This document shows, piece after piece, positions 6,706-14,250 of a DNA stretch of 37,698 nucleotides; position 1 is the first letter of the stretch; each line of letters begins with the position of its first letter. Under the pieces are notes generated by a model. The model was not told where the DNA came from and ran no database searches. It saw only the letters and a list, made by a program, of their open reading frames with translations. Both the position numbers and the translations under genes were made by a program. The stretch is from Rhodopila globiformis (GTDB taxonomy: Bacteria; Pseudomonadota; Alphaproteobacteria; Acetobacterales; Acetobacteraceae): positions 1 to 37,698 of the forward strand of contig NZ_NHRY01000216.1 in assembly GCF_002937115.1 (NCBI RefSeq), written 5' to 3'.

Positions 6706-7755
6706 ATGCGCGTCCTGACCACGCTGCCGCAGGCCGATCTGCGCAAGACGGCGGAGGCGGCGCGGGCGGCCGAAGCAGCGGGCTATGACGGGCTGCTGAC
6801 GATGGAGAACAAGCACGACCCGTTCCTGGCACACGCCATCGCCGCGGTGAACACCGACCGGATCGAGCTTGCAACGTCGGTGGCGATTGCCTTTCCGCGC
6901 AGCCCGATGGTGGTGGCGAATGCAGGCTGGGACTTGCAGGTCGCCTCGCGCGGGCGGTTCGTCCTGGGCATCGGGCCGCAGATACGTCCGCACAACGAAC
7001 GCCGGTTCAGCGTGCCCTGGAGCGCGCCGGCGCCGCGGCTGCGGGAATACGTCCACGCGCTGCGGGCGATCTGGACCACGTGGGAGACGGGCGAGAAACT
7101 CGACTTCCGCGGCAAGCACTACACCTTCACGCTGATGCCGCCGTACTTCATGCCGCCGTCGTTCGGCCAGAGGATGGTGCCGATCACGCTGGCGGCGGTG
7201 GGAGAGCATTCGTTGCGGCTGGCGGGCGAGGTGGCGGACGGCGTGCGGCTGCACGGCTTCTGCACGCGCCGCTACCTGGAAGAGCAGATCGTCCCGAAGC
7301 TGCGCGAGGGCATGGCGCGCTCCGGAAGGATGCGCGAGCATTTCGAAATCACCGGCGGCGGCTTCGTCGCCACCGGCGCCGATGAGGCGGCCACGGCGAA
7401 GATGTTCGAGGTGGTGCGGGGCAGGGTGGCGTTCTACGGCTCGACGCCCGGCTATTGGGGCGTGCTGGAACTGCACGGTCTGGGCGACCTGGGACGGGAA
7501 CTGAACGCGATGTCGAAGGCGGGGAAGTGGAACGAGATGGCCGGGATCGTTTCAGACGATGTCGTACATCTTTTCGCCGCGGTCGGCACGCACCGCGAAA
7601 TCGCTGCGCGGATTGAGGAACGTTTCGGCAGGCTGAGTGACGCGCTGAACCTGCGGGCGGACGCCTCGGGCGCGGGAGATGAGGTTCCGCCGGATGTGCT
7701 GCAGGATATCAAGCGTATCCCGGCGGCGTTTCAGGGGTACAGGACAGCGTGGTGA
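6706..7755 (+). CDS. Luciferase-like (LLM class) flavin-dependent oxidoreductase
   Basis: A 349-residue TIM-barrel oxidoreductase of the bacterial luciferase/F420 superfamily. It begins MRVLTTLPQADLRKTAEAAR and has the AEAAGYDGLLTMENKHDPF strand-loop, IELATSVAIAFPRSP, RFVLGIGPQIRPH and LREYVHALRAIW, close to the TIGR03617 subgroup. It uses FMN or F420 as cofactor, and the sequence does not decide which. It starts 3 bp after the enoyl-CoA hydratase stop, so it is co-transcribed and probably oxidises a related substrate or intermediate. The 3' end converges with the amidohydrolase gene, with a palindromic repeat in the gap. Length and motifs are complete. Substrate unknown. Confidence 0.88.
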   Translation: MRVLTTLPQADLRKTAEAARAAEAAGYDGLLTMENKHDPFLAHAIAAVNTDRIELATSVAIAFPRSPMVVANAGWDLQVASRGRFVLGIGPQIRPHNERRFSVPWSAPAPRLREYVHALRAIWTTWETGEKLDFRGKHYTFTLMPPYFMPPSFGQRMVPITLAAVGEHSLRLAGEVADGVRLHGFCTRRYLEEQIVPKLREGMARSGRMREHFEITGGGFVATGADEAATAKMFEVVRGRVAFYGSTPGYWGVLELHGLGDLGRELNAMSKAGKWNEMAGIVSDDVVHLFAAVGTHREIAARIEERFGRLSDALNLRADASGAGDEVPPDVLQDIKRIPAAFQGYRTAW

Positions 7756-7793
7756 GGGGTGGAGAGGAACCTGGCGTCTGGTCGTTGTGCATC

Positions 7794-7870
7794 CGTCATG
7801 GCCGGGCGTGTCCCGGCCATCTACTCCCCGCCGTTGAAGCGCAGATGGCCGGGGCCCGCCCGGCCGTAAC
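7794..7870. repeat. REP-like palindromic repeat
   Basis: GTCATGGCCGGGCGTGTCCC followed by GGCCATCTAC on one side, and an imperfect inverse copy (GCAGATGGCCGGGG, then CCCGCCCGGCC) on the other, separated by about 15 bp. The same units occur at 31618-31695 and 37558-37577, with a variant at 37633-37698. It lies between two convergent genes, where such elements often stabilise mRNA ends or terminate transcription. Confidence 0.8.
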
Positions 7871-7894
7871 GATAGAGGGACGGCGGCGCCGCTG

Positions 7895-8707
7895 CTAATG
7901 CCGCTTCCACCCCAGCCATTCCTTCACGCCCTTTCCCATCACCCACTCCAGTTCCTTCCCCCGCAGCCACGGCAACTCCTCGGTGAACATCGTCACGCAC
8001 TGCTTGTAGCTGCACGGCATCCGTGTGATATCCGTTCCCCAGAAGAACCGTTTCGGCCCGAACGCATCGTAGATCCGGTGCAGCCCATCGTGGATGTCCC
8101 GGAACGGATACGCCTCCTTCGCGTAGCCCGGCGCCCCGGTCGCCTTGATCGCGACATTCGGCAGCTTCGCCAGCGGCAGCAGGTCGTCCAGCGTCGCGAA
8201 CGCCGCCGCGCCGTGCGCGGATCGCACCAGCCCCAGGTGATCGACGATCAGCTTCAGGTGCGGGTGCCGCTCGGCGATCTGCCGGAACTGCTTCAGGAAT
8301 CGCCAGGCCATCGTTGCCACCGGCAGCCCGGCCTTCTCCGCCGCCGGCCACAGCCAGTCCATCGTTCCATCCTTGTGCCAGTGTTCCTGGCCCTCCCGCG
8401 TCAGCGACCAGCGCAGGCCCAGCATGCCGGGCTGCTGCTTCCAGGTCTCGATTCGTTCCCGCTGCGACGGATCGTCCAGCGGAAACCAGCCCAGGATGCA
8501 GAACTTGCCCGGATGCTGCACCACCGCGTCGATCGCCAGTTCGTTCGAATGCGGGTCCCAGCTTGGCGGGTGCAGCACCGCGCCGTCCACCCCGGCCTGG
8601 CCCATTTCCAGCAGCAATTCCTCGGCGGTGAAGCGGGACGTCTGCCGATGTTGGCCGCTGGGCTTGCCGCTGCCCCAGATGTGCACCTGCGCATCGATGA
8701 TCCGCAT
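7895..8707 (-). CDS. Amidohydrolase family 2 metal-dependent hydrolase
   Basis: A 270-residue TIM-barrel hydrolase/decarboxylase of the Amidohydro_2 family (PF04909). It opens with MRIIDAQVHIWGSG, where the metal-binding His is normally the second of HxH or QxH (here QVH, His9). It continues with DGAVLHPPSWDP, a WFPLDDPSQRERI segment, KLIVDHLGL with the conserved His, and FFWGTDITRMP with the terminal metal-binding Asp. The first position of the usual HxH pair is Gln, as in several lactonase-like and decarboxylase-like members. It stands alone between the monooxygenase (convergent) and surE (divergent). It may belong functionally with the acyl/ester cluster, but nothing in the sequence names its substrate. 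Confidence 0.88.
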   Translation of the reverse strand: MRIIDAQVHIWGSGKPSGQHRQTSRFTAEELLLEMGQAGVDGAVLHPPSWDPHSNELAIDAVVQHPGKFCILGWFPLDDPSQRERIETWKQQPGMLGLRWSLTREGQEHWHKDGTMDWLWPAAEKAGLPVATMAWRFLKQFRQIAERHPHLKLIVDHLGLVRSAHGAAAFATLDDLLPLAKLPNVAIKATGAPGYAKEAYPFRDIHDGLHRIYDAFGPKRFFWGTDITRMPCSYKQCVTMFTEELPWLRGKELEWVMGKGVKEWLGWKRH

Positions 8708-8801
8708 GGTCGTTCCTCCTGTTTCTTTTCCACGATGCTGGCCTCTTGCCGCGCGGGACGCAACCGGGCCAAACAGGGGCGACCATCAAGGAGTGTGGAC
8801 G

Positions 8802-9575
8802 GTGCTGGATCGGGTCTTGCTGACGAACGACGACGGGATCGACGCCCCCGGCATGAAGGTGCTGGAGGAACTCGCCGCGCAGATCGCGCGCGAAGTCTGG
8901 GTCGTGGCGCCCGAGCACGACCAGAGCGGCCAGTCCCACGCCATCAGCCTGCACCACGCGCTGCGCATCAGCGAACGGGGCGAGCGTCGTTACGGCGTCA
9001 CCGGCACGCCGGGCGACTGTGCCGCGCTGGGCCTGTGCCTTGTCCTGAAGGACAAGCCGCCGCAGCTGGTGCTGTCAGGCGTCAACCGTGGCCTGAACCT
9101 GGGGATGGAGACGGTGTTCTCCGGCACCGTCGGCGGCGCCATGACCGCGATGATGCTGGGCGTGCCCGCGCTGGCGCTGAGCCAGGCTTTCCGGGACAAG
9201 GACGCCGTGCCGTGGGACACAGCGCGCACCCTGGGTGCCGAAACGATTCGCCGCCTGCTGGCCATCGGCTGGAGCAAAGCCGCCGTGCTCAACGTCAATT
9301 TTCCCCCGATTCCCGCGGACCAGGTCGGCCCGGTGACCCTGGCGCGGCAGGGCGAGGGCCTGGTCGCCGGCATGCACGTGGAAAGCCGCATCGATCCGCG
9401 CGGCATGGAGTATCACTGGCTGAATTTCCGGCGCGGCGACATCCGCCAGGGACCCGAGAGCGACTACAGCGCCCTGCGCGCCGGCAAGATCGTTGTCACA
9501 CCGTTGCGCTATGACCGCACCGACGATGATGCCTATACGGATCTCGCCGCGCATCTGCCTCGGTTCGGAGCGTAG
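8802..9575 (+). CDS. surE: 5'/3'-nucleotidase SurE
   Basis: A 257-residue stationary-phase survival nucleotidase that dephosphorylates 5'- and 3'-nucleoside monophosphates with a divalent metal. The metal site is visible in LLTNDDGIDAPG (Asp10, Asp11), DQSGQSHAIS and SGVNRGLNLGMETVFSGTVG. Length is typical. The GTG at 8802 was chosen because AAGGAG lies 8 nt upstream and the family begins at this point; the frame is open upstream with no similarity. The last 142 bp of the gene are duplicated in tandem immediately downstream (see 9434-9977), but this first copy is complete. In many proteobacteria surE sits near pcm and rpoS, but neither is here. Confidence 0.95.
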   Translation: MLDRVLLTNDDGIDAPGMKVLEELAAQIAREVWVVAPEHDQSGQSHAISLHHALRISERGERRYGVTGTPGDCAALGLCLVLKDKPPQLVLSGVNRGLNLGMETVFSGTVGGAMTAMMLGVPALALSQAFRDKDAVPWDTARTLGAETIRRLLAIGWSKAAVLNVNFPPIPADQVGPVTLARQGEGLVAGMHVESRIDPRGMEYHWLNFRRGDIRQGPESDYSALRAGKIVVTPLRYDRTDDDAYTDLAAHLPRFGA

Positions 9576-9682
9576 GCCCAGGGCCGGCCGCGATTCACAC
9601 GCGACCCGGTGGGGCGGAAGCCGTATGATCGCGTGACTGGCGTGATGCGGTGCGTATCCTTTCCAACCACGAGGTTCCGCCG

Positions 9683-9781
9683 ATGCGATTTTTCACCCGC
9701 CGGCGACATCCGCCAGGGACCCGAGAGCGACTACAGCGCCCTGCGCGCCGGCAAGATCGTTGTCACGCCGTTGCGCTATGA
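9683..9781 (+). pseudogene. Truncated duplicate start of the TPR gene
   Basis: The duplicated copy of the TPR-gene start (MRFFTRRRH) runs at the junction into surE-derived sequence in another frame and ends at TGA after 32 codons. It keeps the same upstream sequence as the true gene at 9950, so it could be translated into a short chimeric peptide. No function is expected. Confidence 0.7.
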
Positions 9782-9842
9782 CCGCACCGACGATGATGCC
9801 TATACGGATCTCGCCGCGCATCTGCCTCGGTTCGGAGCGTAG
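9701..9842 (+). pseudogene. Duplicated surE 3' fragment
   Basis: Second copy of the surE C-terminal codons (GDIRQGPESDYSALRAGKIV to the stop), with no start and no catalytic residues. It is a by-product of the 267-bp duplication. The open frame continues upstream through the duplicated intergenic DNA but has no protein character. Confidence 0.85.
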
Positions 9843-9949
9843 GCCCAGGGCCGGCCGCGATTCACACGCGACCCGGTGGGGCGGAAGCCGTATGATCGCG
9901 TGACTGGCGTGATGCGGTGCGTATCCTTTCCAACCACGAGGTTCCGCCG

Positions 9950-10777
9950 ATGCGATTTTTCACCCGCCGGCGACATCACCCCGCCCCGGATGCCGCAGGC
10001 GCCCCCGGGCCAGGCGGCATTGATTATCTGCGCGCCCAGGCAGGGCTCGGTCCGCCTGAAGCCGCCGAGGTGGCGGCTGCGCCGGTCGTTCAACCGCCCG
10101 ATCCAGCCCGGCCGGATGTCCAGCCATCCGACGCACCCCCGCCGGACGAACCGTTGACCTACGAAACGTTCGTCGATCAGGCCGAGCAGGCGGCGATGGC
10201 CGGGAACTGGGCCGCCGCCGAACTGATCTGGCGTGCGATCCGGACGCATATTCCCGAGTACTGGCCTTCCTATACCGGCGGCGCCGACGCTCTGCGCCAA
10301 CTGGGCCGCCTGGATGAGGCGCGCCAGTTGCTGGACCAGGGCGCGGCGCTGTTCCCCCGGGAACGCAGCTTTCCGATGGAATTGGGCCGCCTGGCCATGA
10401 TCCAGGGCGATTGGTGCGAAGCCGAAACTTACTGGCGCACGGCCCTGACGTTCGATATCCGGCCCTGGTGGGTCTACACCGAACTGGCCGGCGCGCTGGA
10501 ACAGCAGGGCAGGCTGGAAGACGCCGACGCGGTCCTGCACGAGGCACGTATCCGCGCTGACGAGCGAAATGAAATTACGTTGTTCACCTATCCCGCCTTG
10601 CTCGCCTCAAGGCGCGGTGACTGGACGGCCGCAGCTTTGCGCTGGGCCGAGGCGCGCGAACGGTTTCCATCCGCCACGGAAATTCGTGAGCGGCACCAGG
10701 AGGCTTTGGCCCGCCTGGCCGAACACGATCCGGCTGCGTATCAGGTCGTGTTGCGCGACGCCGGAACGACATACTGA
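9950..10777 (+). CDS. TPR-repeat protein (275 aa)
   Basis: The first 60 residues are Pro/Ala-rich and basic (MRFFTRRRHHPAP), probably disordered. From about residue 68 the protein is built of helix pairs of the tetratricopeptide type: FVDQAEQAAMAGNWAAAELI, then a YTGGADALRQLGRLDEARQL repeat, then MELGRLAMIQGDWCEAETYW, then YTELAGALEQQGRLEDADAV. Such proteins act as protein-interaction scaffolds, and no catalytic domain is present. No signal peptide is seen. The ATG at 9950 is favoured over a GTG at 9917 because GAGG lies upstream and the duplicated copy retains the same start. It may share transcription with surE, although the duplication has lengthened the gap to 374 bp. Function unknown. 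Confidence 0.82.
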   Translation: MRFFTRRRHHPAPDAAGAPGPGGIDYLRAQAGLGPPEAAEVAAAPVVQPPDPARPDVQPSDAPPPDEPLTYETFVDQAEQAAMAGNWAAAELIWRAIRTHIPEYWPSYTGGADALRQLGRLDEARQLLDQGAALFPRERSFPMELGRLAMIQGDWCEAETYWRTALTFDIRPWWVYTELAGALEQQGRLEDADAVLHEARIRADERNEITLFTYPALLASRRGDWTAAALRWAEARERFPSATEIRERHQEALARLAEHDPAAYQVVLRDAGTTY

Positions 10778-10806
10778 CGGTGTCCGGCGCCACGCAGGAC
10801 CTGCGT

Positions 10807-10965
10807 CTACAGCAGGAAGACCGCCATCCCGATCAGCAGGATAACCACGAAGGCGACGAGGCCGGCAATGGCGGCGGTAAAGCCGGACCACATCTTTTGC
10901 CGATCCTCGAGCAGGGATTCGAAGCTGTCCGGTCCGGTGTCTTGAACAGTGGTTGTGCTGGCCAT
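10807..10965 (-). CDS. Cytochrome c oxidase subunit IV-like peptide (aa3 type)
   Basis: A 52-residue protein starting MASTTTVQDTGPDSFES. It has a polar N-terminal half containing EDRQKMWSGFTAAIAG and one C-terminal membrane helix (LVAFVVILLIGMAVFLL). This layout is that of the bacterial aa3-type cytochrome c oxidase subunit IV family (PF07835), a single-helix subunit on the surface of alphaproteobacterial oxidases. The ATG at 10965 follows AAGGA at a good distance. The oxidase genes themselves are not in the window. Copies of this family often lie away from ctaCDE, so an orphan location is not alarming. Other single-helix membrane peptides could look alike. Confidence 0.65.
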   Translation of the reverse strand: MASTTTVQDTGPDSFESLLEDRQKMWSGFTAAIAGLVAFVVILLIGMAVFLL

Positions 10966-11048
10966 GGCATCCTTGCAGAAAACCGATAATGCCCATTCTC
11001 TATGGTACAGTCGCACAAGCCGGCAAGGGCCCGGGCCGGCGCGCCTGA

Positions 11049-11312
11049 TCACAAGGTTCTGGAATCGGACGCTATCAATAGTTTGAAGGTGACGTTTCCC
11101 AGGTGGCGCAGCATGTCCGGCAACGGCGGCCACGACGGTAACGGCCCGTCCGCCAGGAAGTTGTCCCAGGCGCGCCAGTCGCCGTCGCTCAGGGCCAGCG
11201 CCCGGCGGCGTTCGTCCGGCGTCAGGTGTATCCGGTCGCTCAGGTCGTGGAACAGATCCAGTTGCGCCCGCGCAATATGATCATTGGCCTGGCGATCTAC
11301 AGCCTGTAGCAT
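11049..11312 (-). CDS. Small protein resembling Xre/MbcA/ParS-type antitoxins (87 aa)
   Basis: Begins MLQAVDRQANDHIARAQLDL. The middle (IHLTPDERRRALALSDGDWRAW) recalls the helix-turn-helix of MbcA/ParS/Xre-type antitoxin proteins, where LSxEE...LLGxSxxxWxxW is common. The end (LPDMLRHLGNVTFKLL) recalls their toxin-binding LLGI-helix. The ATG at 11312 has GGAGGG 5 nt upstream, so it is preferred to the ATG four codons earlier. No RES-domain toxin partner is adjacent, so if the likeness is real this is an orphan regulator. The next gene downstream on this strand is the CoxIV-like peptide, 83 bp away. The similarity is weak and read by eye. Confidence 0.5.
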   Translation of the reverse strand: MLQAVDRQANDHIARAQLDLFHDLSDRIHLTPDERRRALALSDGDWRAWDNFLADGPLPSWPPLPDMLRHLGNVTFKLLIASDSRTL

Positions 11313-11379
11313 CGCACCCTCCATCGGTCTTGGACGGCGGCAGGTTTGCTGCGGTGCAAGGCGGGATTCGGTGCCGCCG

Positions 11380-11408
11380 GTGTCGGTTTCATGGCAGTTC
11401 GTTACAAT
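11380..11408 (+). promoter_or_regulatory. Possible promoter for the ThDP-enzyme gene
   Basis: TACAAT (11403-11408) is a good -10 hexamer 76 bp before the start at 11484. The sequence 17 bp upstream (11380-11385) is only a poor -35, so an activator or a different sigma factor may be needed. Confidence 0.25.
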
Positions 11409-11483
11409 GCGTCTCGGGGCCGGGCGTGACGCGGCGCCCTGGCTCGCCTATCCTCCGGCGCGGCTTGGAGGAGGAGACATCGC

Positions 11484-13196
11484 ATGGATACGGCCGGGCA
11501 AAAGGCACCGCGTCACGGCGGGCGCGTGCTGGCGGACGCGCTGGTCGCCCAGGGCATCGACCACGTGTTCGAGGTGCCGGGCGAAAGTTTCCTCGACACG
11601 CTCGACGGCCTTTACGACCAGCGCGGGGCGCTGAAGCTCGTGACCTGCCGGTTCGAGGCGGGGGCGGTGACCATGGCCGACGCCTACGGCAAGTTGACCG
11701 GCCGTCCGGCGGCGGCGATGGTCACGCGCGGCCCCGGCGCGTGCCACGGGTCCATCGGCGTTCATGTTGCGTACCAGGACAGCACGCCGATGCTGCTGTT
11801 CATCGGCCAGATCGCGCACCAGGACGCCGGCCGCGACGCCTTCCAGGAAGTCGATTACCGCCAGATGTTCGCGCCGCTGGCGAAATGGGTCACCCAGGTC
11901 GACCACGCCGGGCGTATTCCCGAAATCGTCGCCCATGCCGTCGACGTCGCCGTCAGTGGCCGTCCCGGCCCGGTGGTGATCGCGCTGTCCGAGGAAATGC
12001 AGAAGGACATCGTCAGCGTCCCCGACCTGCCGCGCGCCGTGGTCAGCCGCGCCTTTCCCGATCCCGACGCGATGCTGCGCATGCGCACCCTGCTGGCCGA
12101 GGCGAAGCGGCCCGTCGCCATCGTCGGCGGATCATGCTGGACCGTCGAAGGCCGCGCCGCGCTGCGCCGCTTCCTGCTCGCCAATAACATCCCCGTAACA
12201 GTCGGCTTTCGCCGCCAGTCGCACTACGACGGCACGCTGGACAACTTCGCCGGCGACCTGGGGGTCGGCTCCGATCCCGGCCTGATCAGCAGGTTCAAGG
12301 AAGCGGACCTCGTGCTGGCCATCGGCAGCCGCCTGGGCGACGCGGTGACGCAGGGCTACACGCTGCTGGATATGGCCGGCAGCGTGCCGATCATCCAGGT
12401 GCTGCCGGATGGGGCGGAGATCGGGCGGGTGTTCCGCACCCGGCTAGGGATCGTTGCAGACCTGAACGCGTTCGCCATCGCCGCCGCGGGGCTGGAGCCG
12501 GTGCAGCCGGCCTGGAGCCAGTGGACGCGCGATTTGCGATCGTTGCGCGAGGCGCAGCGGGCGGTGCCGAACTATCAGGGGAAGCTGAACCTTGGCACGG
12601 TGATGCGGGAGTTGGAGTCGCTGCTGGCGCCGGATGCCATCGTGACCACCGACGCCGGCAATTTCTCCGGCTGGGCCACGCGATTCCTGAATTTCGGCGA
12701 GCACCAGCGCTACATCGGGCCGACCAACGGGGCGATGGGATACAGCGTGCCGGCGGCCGTTGGCGCCAAGATCGCTTTCCCCAGCCGCATGGTCGTCAGC
12801 ATGGTCGGCGATGGCGGCTTCATGATGACAGGGCAGGAGGTCGCGACGGCCCTTCATCACGGCGTCGCGCCGATCGTGCTGGTGTTCAACAACGGCATGT
12901 ATGGAACGATCCGGATGCATCAGGAAAAGGCGTATCCGTGGCGGATTTCCGGCACCGACCTGACCAACCCGGATTTCCGCCGGTTGATCGAGGCTTTTGG
13001 CGGTCATGGCGAAACCGTTGTCGAAACGGCTGAGTTCACGCCCGCTTTCAGGCGCGCGGTCGCCAGCGGCAAGCCGGCGCTGATCGAACTGCGGGCAAAC
13101 CCCGATCAGATCACCACGCGCGCCACCATCGCCGACCTGCGGGCGGGGCGGACCCCGCCGCCTGCGGGGAACGGGCCGGCGGCGGGCACCCGGTAG
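11484..13196 (+). CDS. Thiamine diphosphate-dependent enzyme, acetolactate synthase-like
   Basis: A 570-residue enzyme with the three domains of the pyruvate oxidase/acetolactate synthase family. The N-terminal PYR domain has FEVPGESFLDTLDGL and the cofactor-activating Glu in CRFEAGAVTMADAYGKLTG. The central domain contains the RPVAIVGGS segment. The C-terminal PP domain carries the ThDP/metal motif GDGGFMMTGQE ending in VFNNGMYGTIR. It decarboxylates a 2-oxoacid and transfers or releases the product. No regulatory small subunit (ilvN) lies beside it, and its entry (GESFLDTLDGL) matches the uncharacterised ThDP-binding group common in alphaproteobacteria rather than IlvB. GGAGGAGGA precedes the ATG. 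It is a single-gene unit converging on the MucR-like gene. Substrate unknown. Confidence 0.9.
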   Translation: MDTAGQKAPRHGGRVLADALVAQGIDHVFEVPGESFLDTLDGLYDQRGALKLVTCRFEAGAVTMADAYGKLTGRPAAAMVTRGPGACHGSIGVHVAYQDSTPMLLFIGQIAHQDAGRDAFQEVDYRQMFAPLAKWVTQVDHAGRIPEIVAHAVDVAVSGRPGPVVIALSEEMQKDIVSVPDLPRAVVSRAFPDPDAMLRMRTLLAEAKRPVAIVGGSCWTVEGRAALRRFLLANNIPVTVGFRRQSHYDGTLDNFAGDLGVGSDPGLISRFKEADLVLAIGSRLGDAVTQGYTLLDMAGSVPIIQVLPDGAEIGRVFRTRLGIVADLNAFAIAAAGLEPVQPAWSQWTRDLRSLREAQRAVPNYQGKLNLGTVMRELESLLAPDAIVTTDAGNFSGWATRFLNFGEHQRYIGPTNGAMGYSVPAAVGAKIAFPSRMVVSMVGDGGFMMTGQEVATALHHGVAPIVLVFNNGMYGTIRMHQEKAYPWRISGTDLTNPDFRRLIEAFGGHGETVVETAEFTPAFRRAVASGKPALIELRANPDQITTRATIADLRAGRTPPPAGNGPAAGTR

Positions 13197-13304
13197 GCGA
13201 GGCGCTTTCCTGCAGTCACCGCTGTTGGCGTGTGGTGCGGGTTCCGTTCGCGCGAGTTGAAACATTTCGCCACAATTACTTCTGACGCGGCCAACACATC
13301 TGCG

Positions 13305-13832
13305 TTATCGGCCCGGTGACCGGCGGCCTTTCCGGGTCTTGCCGGGCTTCGCAGGGCGATCTTCCGGTTTCAGCCCCAGCCCGCTTTGCAGCGCCAGGTC
13401 GGACCGTAGCTTGGCGTAGTCCTTTGCCACCATCGGGTAATCATCCGGCAACCCCCATTTCGCCCGGTAATCTTCGGGGCTCATTCTGTGTACGGTTTGT
13501 AAGTGCCGTTTGAGCATTTTCATACTCAACCCGTCTTCCATGCAGATGAGATGGTCGCCAAAGACGGTTTGTCCGTACGTTGGATGCACGTAAGGGTTGT
13601 TCTTCTTCGTCTGTTTCAAATTGCTGCTGTCGGATCCATTCGCTTTGCTCTCCTTCAGGATGTATTCTTTATCCGAATGCGTCTCAGCCGTTTCGTCACC
13701 AAGCGTCGCCAAAGTGCGGTAAACGTTGCGAATCATATTCGGAATCACGTCGGGGCCGACATGATTGTTCGCGACATGTGCGCCAACAATCCGGACCGAA
13801 AGCGACAGCAGGTAGGAATGCGTGTCTGTCAT
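13305..13832 (-). CDS. MucR/Ros-family zinc-finger transcriptional regulator
   Basis: A 175-residue regulator. The C-terminal half has the family block DHLICMEDGLSMKMLKRHL, then RMSPEDYRAKWGLPDDYPMV, then YAKLRSDLA, as in MucR/Ros, which bind AT-rich promoter DNA and silence or activate surface polysaccharide, motility and virulence genes in alphaproteobacteria. Candidate zinc ligands are Cys97, His110 and His115. The N-terminal 80 residues are longer and more polar than usual (about 140 residues is common) but keep the oligomerisation-like SVRIVGAHVANNHVG segment, normally IVSAYVSNNxV. The tail is basic (RPAKPGKTRKGRRSPGR). It lies in the least GC-rich part of the window, divergent from a 60-aa gene upstream of the glgE cluster, so it could act locally. 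Confidence 0.88.
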   Translation of the reverse strand: MTDTHSYLLSLSVRIVGAHVANNHVGPDVIPNMIRNVYRTLATLGDETAETHSDKEYILKESKANGSDSSNLKQTKKNNPYVHPTYGQTVFGDHLICMEDGLSMKMLKRHLQTVHRMSPEDYRAKWGLPDDYPMVAKDYAKLRSDLALQSGLGLKPEDRPAKPGKTRKGRRSPGR

Positions 13833-13862
13833 TGCGCGGCACCCTGAAACAACGATGATGTT

Positions 13863-13891
13863 TTGACGTTTTTTTCACGTTGTATTAGCAT
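13863..13891 (+). promoter_or_regulatory. Candidate promoter upstream of the 60-aa gene
   Basis: TTGACG (13863-13868) and TAGCAT (13886-13891) are separated by 17 bp in an AT-rich stretch with a run of seven or more T, ending 65 bp before the 60-aa gene. The T-rich tract is also the kind of site that MucR/Ros proteins bind, and the MucR-like gene starts 30 bp away in the other direction. Confidence 0.45.
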
Positions 13892-13956
13892 TTCAATCCA
13901 GGTCAATGTCAGTTGGCGTTCTTTCTGCGCACCTTGACTGAACGGAGGGAGGGGCG

Positions 13957-14139
13957 ATGCGTGATCCGACTTTTCAGGATGCCTATGCCCGAGTACGCGG
14001 TCGTTTCAGCGACCACGATTGGCTGAACCTGCCGCCGCGCAAAATTACCGATCTGATCTATCGCGAAATGCGGGTAATCGATCTGCACCGTGCCGCCGAT
14101 ATGGATGCCAATACCCAGAACGCCATCGCCGCGGATTAA
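13957..14139 (+). CDS. Small hypothetical protein (60 aa)
   Basis: Begins MRDPTFQDAYARVRGRFSDH and continues with DWLNLPPRKITDLIYREMR. It is a compact, charged, helical protein with no Cys and no membrane segment. The start has a strong GGAGGGAGG just upstream, a much better site than most genes here, so translation is likely. The stop lies inside a perfect hairpin (14128-14146). It sits between the divergent MucR-like gene and glgE and could be read together with glgE, which starts 111 bp on. No family is recognised. Confidence 0.62.
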   Translation: MRDPTFQDAYARVRGRFSDHDWLNLPPRKITDLIYREMRVIDLHRAADMDANTQNAIAAD

Positions 14140-14146
14140 CCGCGGC
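14128..14146 (+). terminator. Perfect GC hairpin at the end of the 60-aa gene
   Basis: GCCGCGG (14128-14134) and CCGCGGC (14140-14146) pair perfectly around ATTAA, which includes the stop codon. There is no T-run after it, so it may slow or partly terminate transcription rather than act as a full intrinsic terminator before glgE. Confidence 0.4.
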
Positions 14147-14250
14147 AGGACTGTGCACTATCGTCTCGGTTGCAGGTGCTAACGCGGGTGTGATCGTTCT
14201 ACGGTCGAACCGCGGCGGAACTCATTCTATATTCCGGGCGTTCACAAGCG

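Larger units (their letters stand above)
9434..9977 (+). repeat. 267-bp tandem duplication across the surE/TPR-gene junction
   Basis: Copy 1 spans 9434-9700 and copy 2 spans 9701-9967. They differ at one position seen on reading (A at 9500, G at 9767). The 10-bp word CGGCGACATC begins each copy and recurs once more at 9968-9977, so the duplication is bounded by 10-bp direct repeats, as expected from slippage or unequal recombination at short homology. Each unit holds the last 142 bp of surE, the intergenic region and the first codons of the downstream TPR gene. Confidence 0.95.

Noticed and set aside
9609..9842. A 77-aa gene between surE and the TPR gene
   Set aside because: It is the duplicated surE 3' end preceded by duplicated intergenic DNA, with no independent start signal.
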